Shown here piece after piece: positions 12,522 through 20,221 of a DNA stretch of 20,713 nt (within the stretch, counting starts at the first letter, position 1; every line of letters begins with the position of its first letter). This stretch comes from a virus. The notes below the pieces were generated by a model that was given only the letters and a program-made list of their open reading frames with translations, was not told the origin of the DNA and searched no databases. The position numbers and the translations under genes were made by a program. Location of the stretch: positions 1-20,713 of IMG/VR virus record IMGVR_UViG_3300045825_000462, one strand, 5' to 3'.

Positions 12522-14093
12522 TTAATATCCGCCGGAATCTTCTTCAGTTTTATAAAATGATGAATATTTTGGATCTTTTTTCTCTTTTTCAATCTGTTCA
12601 GACATCTCAGTAATTTCATCATCACTCATCTTAAGGATGTTTTTAAATGTGAATTCAACACTAAAAATTTTACCTATAAGGTCAGCAATATTGTTATATG
12701 CTTCAATTTTCTTTCCAAACATCTCACTCTCAAGATTCTGAAGGAACGTGTTCTCTTTACTGAAATACAACTCAAATGAATCGTATATCTCATTCCATTC
12801 TTCTGAAGTAACCTTTCCTTGTGCAAGAAGATGTCTGTACATAAGTTCTTCAAATAATTGAAGGAATTTTTTACGTAGTCTTTGTACGTATGCAAAGAAT
12901 TTTACTTCGTCACGTTGAATGCTTGTTGCTGTAAAATCAAATTCTGAATTGTTTCCTTCTACCTCATTATTGATACGTGACATTGGTATCTTCAATGCAG
13001 TGTATAATTTTTTCTTAAAGTAAAGAACATCACCCAGTTCACCCAAGTTACCAGTTTCATCCAATGTATCTACAGTTGTTCCACGACCACCTGATCGATT
13101 TGGAAACCAATAATCTTCAACTAGTGTTGTAACATGATTTTGATTACTAATAGTTCCTTTTTCAACATCATAGAATTTTTTGTATTTGAAATTAGCTTTT
13201 ACCTTATCAATCGCCGCTTCCGCTTTTTGATGTGGTAGATCACCTACGTCAACGTTAAAAACACGTCTAGATATTGAACGACTGAAACGCATTGGAATAA
13301 GCATATCTTCAACAGTTTTCAATTGATTTGCAGGTTTGATTGCTGTATGCAACTCGCTTAAAATAAGTTTTTCTGAACCATTACGTGAGCGTTTAAAACT
13401 TGGATCAATATAAACACCGCTATCAATTTTAAAAACCTCATCAACCTTAAATTTTACTTCAGATGTTGTCTGAGTTGTGAAACCGGTGAATGAATCAATT
13501 TCCTCAATGATATATGTCCATTCTTGTTTTGTTTTATCAAAATATAAATCAATAGGTGTAAGAACATTTAATTTTACAATACCACGTGTAATATCTGAAT
13601 TATCATAGATTGTTTGGATATTAAGTTGTCCATCAACAAACCATTGGTTTATCAATGAATATGCATTAGCATCAAATCTAAGAAGTTTTACCATTTCATC
13701 AAATGCTTCAGTAAGCATTTTTTTAGTTGCTGATGATGTTTCTGCATCGCTGAAGTTTATTTTTACAAGTTGGTCATTACCTGTTGTAAAGACAATTTCA
13801 TTTACAATCTCGGATACTGCTGCTGATACATCAGGATGTGTTACAATATCACGAAATGTTTCAATATATCTTTTTTGTTCCGCCAGGGATGATGCCATAA
13901 GGTCACGTGAAGATCTATCCATTACATTATCGGTATTATCGAAAAATCCAATTGTAGGTGATATCTCATCAGAGAAATTTTTACTGAATGAACGTGCAAC
14001 AACAAGCTGGTCAGTGTCAAAGTCAGATAAATTTTTATCGTCTTTCTGTGCGGGAATAAATGTCTTTTTCAACGACTCGTATATAGTTCCCAT
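12522..14093 (-). CDS. 20: Portal vertex protein (gp20-like)
   Basis: The dodecameric portal through which DNA is packaged; 523 residues against 524 for T4 gp20. Clear family segments include SRRVFNVDVGDLPHQKA (about residues 270-286), then FYDVEKGTISNQNH, VEDYWFPNRSGGRGTTVDTL and the DVLYFKKKLYTALKIPMSRI block (about 355-374), all in the same order as in T4. The C-terminus is acidic. AAAGGAAA is correctly spaced ahead of the ATG. It is the first gene of the leftward head operon and diverges from the terminase gene, sharing a 56-base promoter region with it. Portal and terminase are physical partners, but in T4 they lie on the same strand. Confidence 0.95.
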   Translation of the reverse strand: MGTIYESLKKTFIPAQKDDKNLSDFDTDQLVVARSFSKNFSDEISPTIGFFDNTDNVMDRSSRDLMASSLAEQKRYIETFRDIVTHPDVSAAVSEIVNEIVFTTGNDQLVKINFSDAETSSATKKMLTEAFDEMVKLLRFDANAYSLINQWFVDGQLNIQTIYDNSDITRGIVKLNVLTPIDLYFDKTKQEWTYIIEEIDSFTGFTTQTTSEVKFKVDEVFKIDSGVYIDPSFKRSRNGSEKLILSELHTAIKPANQLKTVEDMLIPMRFSRSISRRVFNVDVGDLPHQKAEAAIDKVKANFKYKKFYDVEKGTISNQNHVTTLVEDYWFPNRSGGRGTTVDTLDETGNLGELGDVLYFKKKLYTALKIPMSRINNEVEGNNSEFDFTATSIQRDEVKFFAYVQRLRKKFLQLFEELMYRHLLAQGKVTSEEWNEIYDSFELYFSKENTFLQNLESEMFGKKIEAYNNIADLIGKIFSVEFTFKNILKMSDDEITEMSEQIEKEKKDPKYSSFYKTEEDSGGY

Positions 14094-14107
14094 TAAGTTT
14101 CCTTTAA

Positions 14108-14115
14108 TATAAATA
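14108..14115 (+). promoter_or_regulatory. T4-type late promoter for the terminase gene
   Basis: Perfect TATAAATA on the plus strand, 34 bases before the terminase ATG. It overlaps head-on with the leftward late promoter at 14129-14136. Confidence 0.7.
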
Positions 14116-14128
14116 ATTGTTATTGTAT

Positions 14129-14136
14129 TATTTATA
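14129..14136 (-). promoter_or_regulatory. T4-type late promoter for the head operon
   Basis: Perfect TATAAATA on the minus strand, 35 bases before the portal ATG. Its expected start site falls within a few bases of that of the opposing promoter. Confidence 0.7.
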
Positions 14137-14149
14137 CAAAAGGATTATT

Positions 14150-15127
14150 ATGACACGACACGATATAGACGATGTAGTAGCACGTTTGGCACTTCCACGT
14201 GACCACGAAGGATATTACGTCGATGCGTTTGGTAATAGAGTTTCATTCAATGGAATCAGAACAATCAAACCCGCATTTACCAAATTAAATCTAACAAATG
14301 AGCATGCAGAAGAAATTTTTAAATGTGCAATGAGTTTTCAATATTTCAGGGAAAACTATTGTATCATCTTGACAGATAAAGGTTATGCACGACCACAACC
14401 ACGTGATTATCAAGCAAGACTTGAAGGTGATTTACTTGATAATAAAAGAAACTTGGTATTATTTGGTAGACAATCAGGAAAGACTGTAACTGTTGCAACA
14501 TACATCTTATGGAAATCATTATTTTATCTAGGCGATGAAATGACCATTGGAATCGCAGCTAATAAACAAGGTATGGCGATTGAGGTACTTGATAAAATAA
14601 AAAATATATTTGTGAATTTACCTTTTTGGTTAATGACAGGTGTAAATTCATGGAACAAGAAAACTGTTGAGTTTGAAAATAAGGTACGTATATTAACAAG
14701 TGCTACTAATGGTGACTCATTTCGTGGTTTTACATTGGAATTGTTATATATCGATGAGTGTGCATTTATCCGTCCTACAATCTGGCAAGATTTTGAGGAT
14801 TCTGTCTTCCCAACGGTAACTGCTGTTGAAGGTTCTCAAATTATTATATCAAGCACACCAAAAGGTATGAATCATTTTTATAACATGGTTCAAGGTGCAA
14901 GATTAAACACCACTGGTTATGTTTTATCTGAGATGGAATGGGACGAGGTTCCTGGTCGTGATAAGAATTGGCGTGATAACATTATAGCTGATAAAGGTAT
15001 TGCATACTTTAATCAAAACTTTGGTTGTGTTGGTGAAAATTCTATTATAAATATATTTGATACATTAACTGGTGAATATATAGATATAACAATAAAGGAT
15101 TTCTATGAGAGATTATACAATAATTAA
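14150..15127 (+). CDS. 17: Large terminase, N-terminal part (ATPase) with N-intein fragment
   Basis: The first half of the DNA-packaging motor. Residues 1-292 are terminase: Walker A GRQSGKT (106-112), Walker B LLYIDE (198-203) and motif III SSTPKG (234-239), as in T4 gp17. At Cys293 (15026) the sequence switches to intein: CVGENSIINI...TGEYIDITIKDFYERLYNN, 33 residues, then TAA. The intein part has only the first splicing block; block B and the C-terminal blocks are in the next gene, which overlaps by 23 bases in another frame. This half would lack nuclease activity until joined to the other half. Start chosen at 14150, where AAAAGG lies upstream; a longer frame from TTG is less likely. Confidence 0.92.
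   Translation: MTRHDIDDVVARLALPRDHEGYYVDAFGNRVSFNGIRTIKPAFTKLNLTNEHAEEIFKCAMSFQYFRENYCIILTDKGYARPQPRDYQARLEGDLLDNKRNLVLFGRQSGKTVTVATYILWKSLFYLGDEMTIGIAANKQGMAIEVLDKIKNIFVNLPFWLMTGVNSWNKKTVEFENKVRILTSATNGDSFRGFTLELLYIDECAFIRPTIWQDFEDSVFPTVTAVEGSQIIISSTPKGMNHFYNMVQGARLNTTGYVLSEMEWDEVPGRDKNWRDNIIADKGIAYFNQNFGCVGENSIINIFDTLTGEYIDITIKDFYERLYNN
15026..15124 (+). other. N-terminal fragment of a split intein (IntN, 33 aa)
   Basis: Begins with the nucleophile Cys1, directly after the extein ...FNQNFG. Its short N-block pattern (Cys-Val, acidic/small residue, a TGEY turn, then IKDFYERL) resembles my memory of the 25-residue N-part of the AceL-TerL intein from Antarctic lake metagenomes. No block B His is present in this piece. 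Confidence 0.85.
15094..15099 (+). promoter_or_regulatory. Ribosome binding site inside the first terminase gene
   Basis: AAAGGA five bases before the ATG at 15105. It supports independent translation of the second terminase gene instead of frameshifting out of the first. Confidence 0.75.
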
Positions 15128-16022
15128 AGAAAAAACCAAAAACAAACATATTTTAGAAAAAAATAATGATGGTGATGTATATGATGAGAAAGAATTATTA
15201 AATATTATTGATTTTAAAGACCTTGACATGTATTTAAAATCTGGCGGGCACAGAACAATGATTAAAGATAATCCTAAATTATATAGATCTATTATTAGAC
15301 ATACATCGTTACTTAATAATGGAAAAAATATAACATTACGTGCAAGAATAATATTTTTAAAAGACCAGGAACAACAAATATATTGTAATTGTAATTCAAG
15401 AATAAAATGGGACTCTGTAGATTTTAGATTTATAAAATGGTGTCCATCATGTAAGCCAGCAACAAATTCAAAAGATTTTTTTATTCAAAAATATGGTTTA
15501 GATGAAGGTACCACAAGATATAACGAGAATTGTTTGAGTCAGTCTAATATATCTAAAGGAAGAAATACATTACAGTATTTTGAAGATAAATTTCCAGGAA
15601 ACGGAAATTTAAGATATGATGAATATTGGGATAAAAACTTTTCTAATAGGAATACTTCAAGAAATTATTCAAAAATATCTCAAGAGTTATTCTGGAAAAT
15701 TTATGATAAAATGGATGATAAATCTGAGATATTTTTTGAAGAGTTAAATTATGAGAAACATATAAATTTAAACAAATATGATAAATTAATATTAACTAAA
15801 AACAAAGTAAGAATAAATTTAGATTTTATGTATCTAAATAAGATAATAGAATTTAATGGGGGTTATTGGCATAACACCCCAGAAGTCTATAAAAATGATA
15901 TTTCAAGATATAATATATGTAAATCTAAAGGTTATGATATTTTATTCATAAATGAAAATGAATATAAGAATAATCCTAACGAGACATTATCAAAATGTAT
16001 AAGATTTTTAGATGCACCTACA
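15105..16022 (+). mobile_element. Vsr/EDxHD-like homing endonuclease region
   Basis: Inserted between the two intein pieces, in frame with the C-piece. The core has an Asp, Glu and His spaced as in very-short-patch-repair-type nucleases, plus a Cys4 ribbon. Similar endonucleases were described in fractured genes with split inteins. The target would be the unsplit or intein-free terminase gene. Confidence 0.7.
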
Positions 16023-17174
16023 GGTATTATTAATAGTAGATATTTAATAAAAACGTCTGATGGATTATCTCCTTTCGATGGTATTAAAAAAATACTAAAA
16101 AATACAATTATATTTGAGTTGGAAAAAAATTCAATAACAGTATCTATAGATCATATGTTTGTTATCAATGATAAAGACGTATATGCACGAGATTTAATTA
16201 TAGGTGATTATCTTGAGTCTATTACTGGATTAGAAAAAATTATAGATATAAGAATTGGGGATGCTGAGTATGTTTATGATATTTTACACACATATAACCA
16301 CAATTATGTTGCAAATAATATAATAAATCATAATTGTCAATTTGAAGGTTCTGATGATACGCTAATATCACATCTTGCATTACAGCGTATGGTTCCAGTG
16401 CCTCCATTGCATGTAAATAAATTCATTGATGGCTTACGTGTTTATGATATGCCTGAGGAAAAATCAAAATATATTTGTGCTGTTGATAGTGCTAAAGATG
16501 GTCTTGATAAAATTGCTATTCAGATGATAAATGTTACAAAATTCCCATTCATACAAGTGGCATCTGCAAATCTCGATATAAGTTATCTTAAACTTGCTGG
16601 TCCTCTAACTGAGTTATGTAAGGAATATAATAATGCATTTTTAGTTGTAGAAAATAATGAAGGTGCAGGTCAATCACTTGTAGATTCTGTTACGAACACA
16701 TACGAGTATGAAAATGTATATAAGGATGCGCCCGGCAAAGACGGAAAAATGCGTAGATATTTTGGGTTTAGAACAACGTCACGTTCACGTAAGGTAACAT
16801 TAAGTTTATTACGTACATTTCTTGAAAATGATAGATTAATACTAAAAGATCATGCAACTATTGATGAATTCTATCATTTTATCGATATTAAAGGAAAATA
16901 TCAAGCGGATGATGGTTATCATGATGACCTTGTAATGGCACTTGCTATTTCATTTGCACCTATTAAAGATATAAGAAATCTTGAAGATCAGAAAAAATTT
17001 ATTGACTCGTTATTTGAGGAAATGGATGAAGATGAGGAAGATACAACTTTTGAAGAAGTATTCGCATTTGGTTCATTTGATGAGATAGATGATAGTATTC
17101 ACAGAAATGAATTCGCAGATTGGAATTCATATCGTGAATCTGAAGATAGATATGTTGATAGCAATTTTGGTTAA
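15105..17174 (+). CDS. 17: Homing endonuclease - C-intein - large terminase nuclease domain
   Basis: A 689-residue three-part protein. Residues 1 to about 305 are an endonuclease: a zinc-ribbon-like four-Cys motif (C94, C96, C113, C116), then a Vsr/EDxHD-like core around 237-285 with D240, E249 and H256 (INLDFMYL...IIEFNGGYWH). Residues about 311-410 are the rest of the intein: block B SIDH (347-350), ending ...NNIINHN. Cys411 opens the C-extein CQFEGSDDTLIS, the terminase nuclease domain with D461 (CAVDSAKDG), E516 (VVENNEG) and D607/D608 (GYHDDLVMA). Splicing would give a 571-residue terminase (T4 gp17: 610). AAAGGA precedes the ATG. The frame is +1 to the first gene. The endonuclease portion is visibly richer in A+T than the extein parts, fitting insertion. 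Confidence 0.9.
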   Translation: MRDYTIIKEKTKNKHILEKNNDGDVYDEKELLNIIDFKDLDMYLKSGGHRTMIKDNPKLYRSIIRHTSLLNNGKNITLRARIIFLKDQEQQIYCNCNSRIKWDSVDFRFIKWCPSCKPATNSKDFFIQKYGLDEGTTRYNENCLSQSNISKGRNTLQYFEDKFPGNGNLRYDEYWDKNFSNRNTSRNYSKISQELFWKIYDKMDDKSEIFFEELNYEKHINLNKYDKLILTKNKVRINLDFMYLNKIIEFNGGYWHNTPEVYKNDISRYNICKSKGYDILFINENEYKNNPNETLSKCIRFLDAPTGIINSRYLIKTSDGLSPFDGIKKILKNTIIFELEKNSITVSIDHMFVINDKDVYARDLIIGDYLESITGLEKIIDIRIGDAEYVYDILHTYNHNYVANNIINHNCQFEGSDDTLISHLALQRMVPVPPLHVNKFIDGLRVYDMPEEKSKYICAVDSAKDGLDKIAIQMINVTKFPFIQVASANLDISYLKLAGPLTELCKEYNNAFLVVENNEGAGQSLVDSVTNTYEYENVYKDAPGKDGKMRRYFGFRTTSRSRKVTLSLLRTFLENDRLILKDHATIDEFYHFIDIKGKYQADDGYHDDLVMALAISFAPIKDIRNLEDQKKFIDSLFEEMDEDEEDTTFEEVFAFGSFDEIDDSIHRNEFADWNSYRESEDRYVDSNFG
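16035..16334 (+). other. C-terminal fragment of the split intein (IntC, about 100 aa)
   Basis: Starts near SRYLIKTSDGLSPFDGIKKI, includes block B (SIDH), an ARDLIIGDYL block, VYDILHTYNHNY and the terminal His-Asn followed by Cys+1 (16335-16337). The order and size (about 100 residues) match the unusual long C-piece of atypically split TerL inteins. Confidence 0.85.
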
Positions 17175-18589
17175 GGAATCTTTGGTATAAGTGTAAACAC
17201 ATTTCTATTAATCGTATCACCGAGTCCTAACTCACCATTACCATTCCATCCACATGCCCAGACGGTTCCATCAGATTTTTCAATGAAAGTGCTTTCATTG
17301 CCCGTAGTTATTTTGCTTGGTGATATTATATTTGGTATCTGGGTGAATACAGTTGTATTCATTTCATTCCCTAAACCAAACTGTCCAGAATCATTATATC
17401 CACAGGCCCATACGGTTCCATCAGATTTTTCAATGAAAGTACTTTTATTTTCAAATTTTATTTTATTTGGGTGATTAAATTCTACTGGTAATTGTGTAAA
17501 CACATTTCTATCAAGAGTATCACCTAAACCTAACTGACTAAAGTCATTATATCCACAGGCCCATACGGTTCCATCAGATTTTTCAATGAAAGTGTTACCA
17601 CCACCTAATGCTATTTTATTTGGATTATTAAATTCCGTAGATAATTGTGTAAACACACTCCTCGATGAAAAATCACCAGTTCCACATGCCCCGGTACCAT
17701 TCCATCCACAACCCCAAACAGTGCCATCATTTTTTTCTATAAATGTATGATTATACCCACATGCAATTTTACTTGGAAATGTAACATCTGGTAATTGTGT
17801 AAACACATTTCTATCAAGAGTATCACCTAAACCTAACTGACTAAAGTCATTATATCCACAGGCCCATACGGTTCCATCAGATTTTTCAATGAAAGTGTTA
17901 CCACCACCTAATGCTATTTTATTTGGATTATTAAATTCCGTAGATAATTGTGTAAACACCTCGGTGCTAAGATTATTACCTAACCCTAACCCACCGGTAC
18001 CATTCCATCCACAACCCCAAACAGTGCCATCATTTTTTTCTATAAATGTATGATTATACCCACATGCAATTTTACTTGGATTATCAAATTGTGTATCAAT
18101 TTTAGTAAATACATTTCTATTAATCGTATCACCTAAACCAAGTTGGCCTCTGTAATTATATCCACAGGCCCATACGGTTCCATCAGATTTTTCAATGAAT
18201 GTATACCAACCGAAAGATACGATTTTCCTTGGATTAGTAAATAAATCCCATTCAGTGCTCAGTTTAAAAAATATGGTTTGTACATCATTACTACTATTAA
18301 TCTGTATCCATGTTTTATTTTTAGTGGAATCTGGGTTAACTGGTATTTCAACACTAACTACAGTTGTAGTACTCGATACAGTTGATAAAAGGGATATTGG
18401 GAATGCCTGAAATTGATTGACATCATCAACTAATACATCTACACCACGAGGTGATTTTGTAAAAGTTTTAATTCCTGCGACTGCTGCATCCGTATCAAGT
18501 TTAACACGATTTATATCAAGTTGATGAAGATTATCATCCATCTCACCTGCAGAAAGAAACGTTCCTTTATTACGCATTAATGTAATCAT
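17171..18589 (-). CDS. Fibre protein with seven RCC1-type repeats
   Basis: A 472-residue protein. It opens with MITLMRNKGTFLSAGEMDDN, the N-terminal module shared by the fibre genes on the other side of the window. Residues about 60-120 form a linker or trimerisation part. From about 130 there are seven RCC1-like repeats of about 50 residues, each with FIEK(S/N)DGTVWxCGxN followed by LGLGD-type turns, enough for a closed seven-bladed beta-propeller. Blades 2-3 and 4-5 are near-identical at DNA level. Probably a receptor-binding or tail-tip protein. GAGG lies upstream of the ATG and overlaps the stop of the previous gene, so translation is coupled. Its stop shares TTAA with the terminase stop. 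Confidence 0.85.
   Translation of the reverse strand: MITLMRNKGTFLSAGEMDDNLHQLDINRVKLDTDAAVAGIKTFTKSPRGVDVLVDDVNQFQAFPISLLSTVSSTTTVVSVEIPVNPDSTKNKTWIQINSSNDVQTIFFKLSTEWDLFTNPRKIVSFGWYTFIEKSDGTVWACGYNYRGQLGLGDTINRNVFTKIDTQFDNPSKIACGYNHTFIEKNDGTVWGCGWNGTGGLGLGNNLSTEVFTQLSTEFNNPNKIALGGGNTFIEKSDGTVWACGYNDFSQLGLGDTLDRNVFTQLPDVTFPSKIACGYNHTFIEKNDGTVWGCGWNGTGACGTGDFSSRSVFTQLSTEFNNPNKIALGGGNTFIEKSDGTVWACGYNDFSQLGLGDTLDRNVFTQLPVEFNHPNKIKFENKSTFIEKSDGTVWACGYNDSGQFGLGNEMNTTVFTQIPNIISPSKITTGNESTFIEKSDGTVWACGWNGNGELGLGDTINRNVFTLIPKIP
17485..18080 (-). repeat. 303-bp tandem duplication within the RCC1 gene
   Basis: 17485-17656 equals 17788-17959 (172 bases exact), and 17691-17777 equals 17994-18080 (87 bases exact), both at an offset of 303. 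Between them lies a 34-base window (17657-17690 against 17960-17993) that is clearly different. One unit is 101 codons, two propeller blades. Confidence 0.92.
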
Positions 18590-18596
18590 ATTTACC

Positions 18597-19241
18597 TCAC
18601 TGAATTGTAATGTATTTAACTAACCACACATCAGTTTCATTATTTAAAGTACATTTAACTTTTAATGTTTGCTCTGCACCTTTTAAATTTTCAATGGTAA
18701 AGGTACTCTTATTCTTAATAGTTTTCTTTGATGTTTTTTGTCCACCAATTTTTATTGTTTCAGGATTTTTATCTTGTTGTTTAACATATGTTGAGCTAAA
18801 ATGATCAATATCATCAATAGGATCTTCAATGATAAGATGAAATTTATATGATGTTTCCCCTTCATTCAATGAAAATTTACCTGATTGTTCATCAAGGGTG
18901 CAGTTTACACCATTTACAACTAGGAACACTAATCCCATTTCTTTACGTGCAAAATCGTAAACGGGAAAACTATCCAAATAATCATCAACACACATAATTG
19001 CTAGTTGATAATCTTCCTTTGAAACCTTACCAAGATTTACTTCTTTTAACCCATCATTATGTGATACAGAAACTGGGAGATGTTCAGAGTACATATATCC
19101 TTTTATAATCCCTGATTGTTCATTAACAAAAATCATCAAAGATTTATTTTCATCGTATTCATCAACAAGTATTGATCTTTGAGATTCGAATAGTTGTTGA
19201 AACGAGTTTCGTTCCTCTTGTGTTTCATATAATTTAATCAT
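18597..19241 (-). CDS. Hypothetical protein (214 aa)
   Basis: A soluble, acidic-to-mixed 214-residue protein, MIKLYETQEERNSFQQLFES... to ...VWLVKYITIQ. Helical at the start, beta-rich from about residue 30; a Lys/Thr-rich stretch (KIGGQKTSKKTIKNKST) near 166-182 precedes a last beta-like domain. No catalytic motif or signal peptide seen. Its ATG overlaps the stop of the upstream U32-like gene (TAATG), with AGAGG ahead of it, so the two are translationally coupled, and it hands over to the RCC1 fibre gene after five bases. A fibre-associated or modifying role is possible from context only. Confidence 0.8.
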   Translation of the reverse strand: MIKLYETQEERNSFQQLFESQRSILVDEYDENKSLMIFVNEQSGIIKGYMYSEHLPVSVSHNDGLKEVNLGKVSKEDYQLAIMCVDDYLDSFPVYDFARKEMGLVFLVVNGVNCTLDEQSGKFSLNEGETSYKFHLIIEDPIDDIDHFSSTYVKQQDKNPETIKIGGQKTSKKTIKNKSTFTIENLKGAEQTLKVKCTLNNETDVWLVKYITIQ

Positions 19242-20212
19242 TATTTTTCCTCTTTTAGAAATTTTTCAAGTAAGGTATCGCAGTAATTACATTCATTACA
19301 TTTGTTCTTACAATTTACTGTGTGTTCAAAAAAATTATACTCATCTAGAACATATGCATTAACAGTTTTGTAAATGTAATGAGGATTGGTATCCAATGCA
19401 ACGGAGAGTGATATATTTTTATTATCAAACATATAAGCTTTCAATCGTGATCTCACATCCTCTAGTGGTTTTCCTCTACATGCGATTTTGAAGTAATTGA
19501 TACCCATATCACGATATTTATTGATATATCCTGGAACGATAAATGGAGATTTCAATGTGAGTGATTTATCACTTTCAAAATCTGAACCACACGTGAGTAC
19601 AGAAAAATTATTGTTTTTTGTTAAGTCATGATTTGATAGTGCATCATCACAAAACTGTTTATAAGGACAGTTTGCAATACATCCTTCGTTAACAAGCAAT
19701 GTGGTAGTTATATCATTGTTTTTACAATATTGTATAATTTTTTCTAATTCATCTTTATTTCTGTTTAGTGATCGATCTAACATAATATGTTTAAATTTAA
19801 AAAATGAAACATATTGAATAACATCATCTAACGTTTTCAATTTATTATTAACTGAATTTTTTATGACAATTTTTTTATTCAATTCTTGAAACTGATGTGA
19901 TCTCATTACTGCTGTATTGTTTATTGTTAACATTTCAACACCAAGGGTATCAATAATGTTAATAATATTGTTCAATCCATCATCTGAATAAACATCCTCA
20001 TTATATGTTGCACCATTTAATACCAAATGAAGTTTTATGCCTTTTGATTGAATCTTTCTCAACTCATAGAACATTTTCTCATTGAACCCAGTAGCACGTG
20101 CTGATGATGTATATGCATTTGGTATTGAGAAATATACATCACTAATTTTATCGTATGTATTAATTTCTTCAAATACCTCGCTCAATCCTGCTGTATAACC
20201 AATACTAAACAT
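19241..20212 (-). CDS. U32-peptidase-like, cysteine-rich TIM-barrel protein
   Basis: A 323-residue protein built like the U32 family (which includes the Fe-S proteins UbiU and UbiV): alternating beta/alpha segments ending in NNDITTTLLVNEGCIANCPYKQFCDD (about residues 165-190), whose N(E)GCxxNCP block is the family's metal-site signature. A further Cys cluster, CKNKCNECNYC, lies near the C-terminus (about 300-310). No CxxxCxxC radical-SAM motif is present. The cysteines suggest an iron-sulfur cluster. U32 proteins act in tRNA or cofactor hydroxylation or as putative proteases; the phage role is unknown. AAAGGAAA precedes the ATG. It sits in an operon with structural-looking genes. Family call is from motif recognition. 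Confidence 0.65.
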   Translation of the reverse strand: MFSIGYTAGLSEVFEEINTYDKISDVYFSIPNAYTSSARATGFNEKMFYELRKIQSKGIKLHLVLNGATYNEDVYSDDGLNNIINIIDTLGVEMLTINNTAVMRSHQFQELNKKIVIKNSVNNKLKTLDDVIQYVSFFKFKHIMLDRSLNRNKDELEKIIQYCKNNDITTTLLVNEGCIANCPYKQFCDDALSNHDLTKNNNFSVLTCGSDFESDKSLTLKSPFIVPGYINKYRDMGINYFKIACRGKPLEDVRSRLKAYMFDNKNISLSVALDTNPHYIYKTVNAYVLDEYNFFEHTVNCKNKCNECNYCDTLLEKFLKEEK

Positions 20213-20221
20213 TAATTTCCT

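Noticed and set aside
15090-15130. The terminase break as a programmed frameshift or sequencing error
   Set aside because: The second gene has its own ATG and a well-spaced AAAGGA, and the intein blocks are divided in an order expected for a split intein with an inserted endonuclease. An error cannot be fully excluded without reads.
17200-18200. CRISPR-like array from the regularly spaced repeats
   Set aside because: The repeats are in frame at about 150 bases and encode RCC1 blades; there are no short spacers.
19241-20212. Radical SAM enzyme
   Set aside because: Cys-rich and barrel-like, but no CxxxCxxC motif near the N-terminus; the NEGCxxNCP block fits U32 better.
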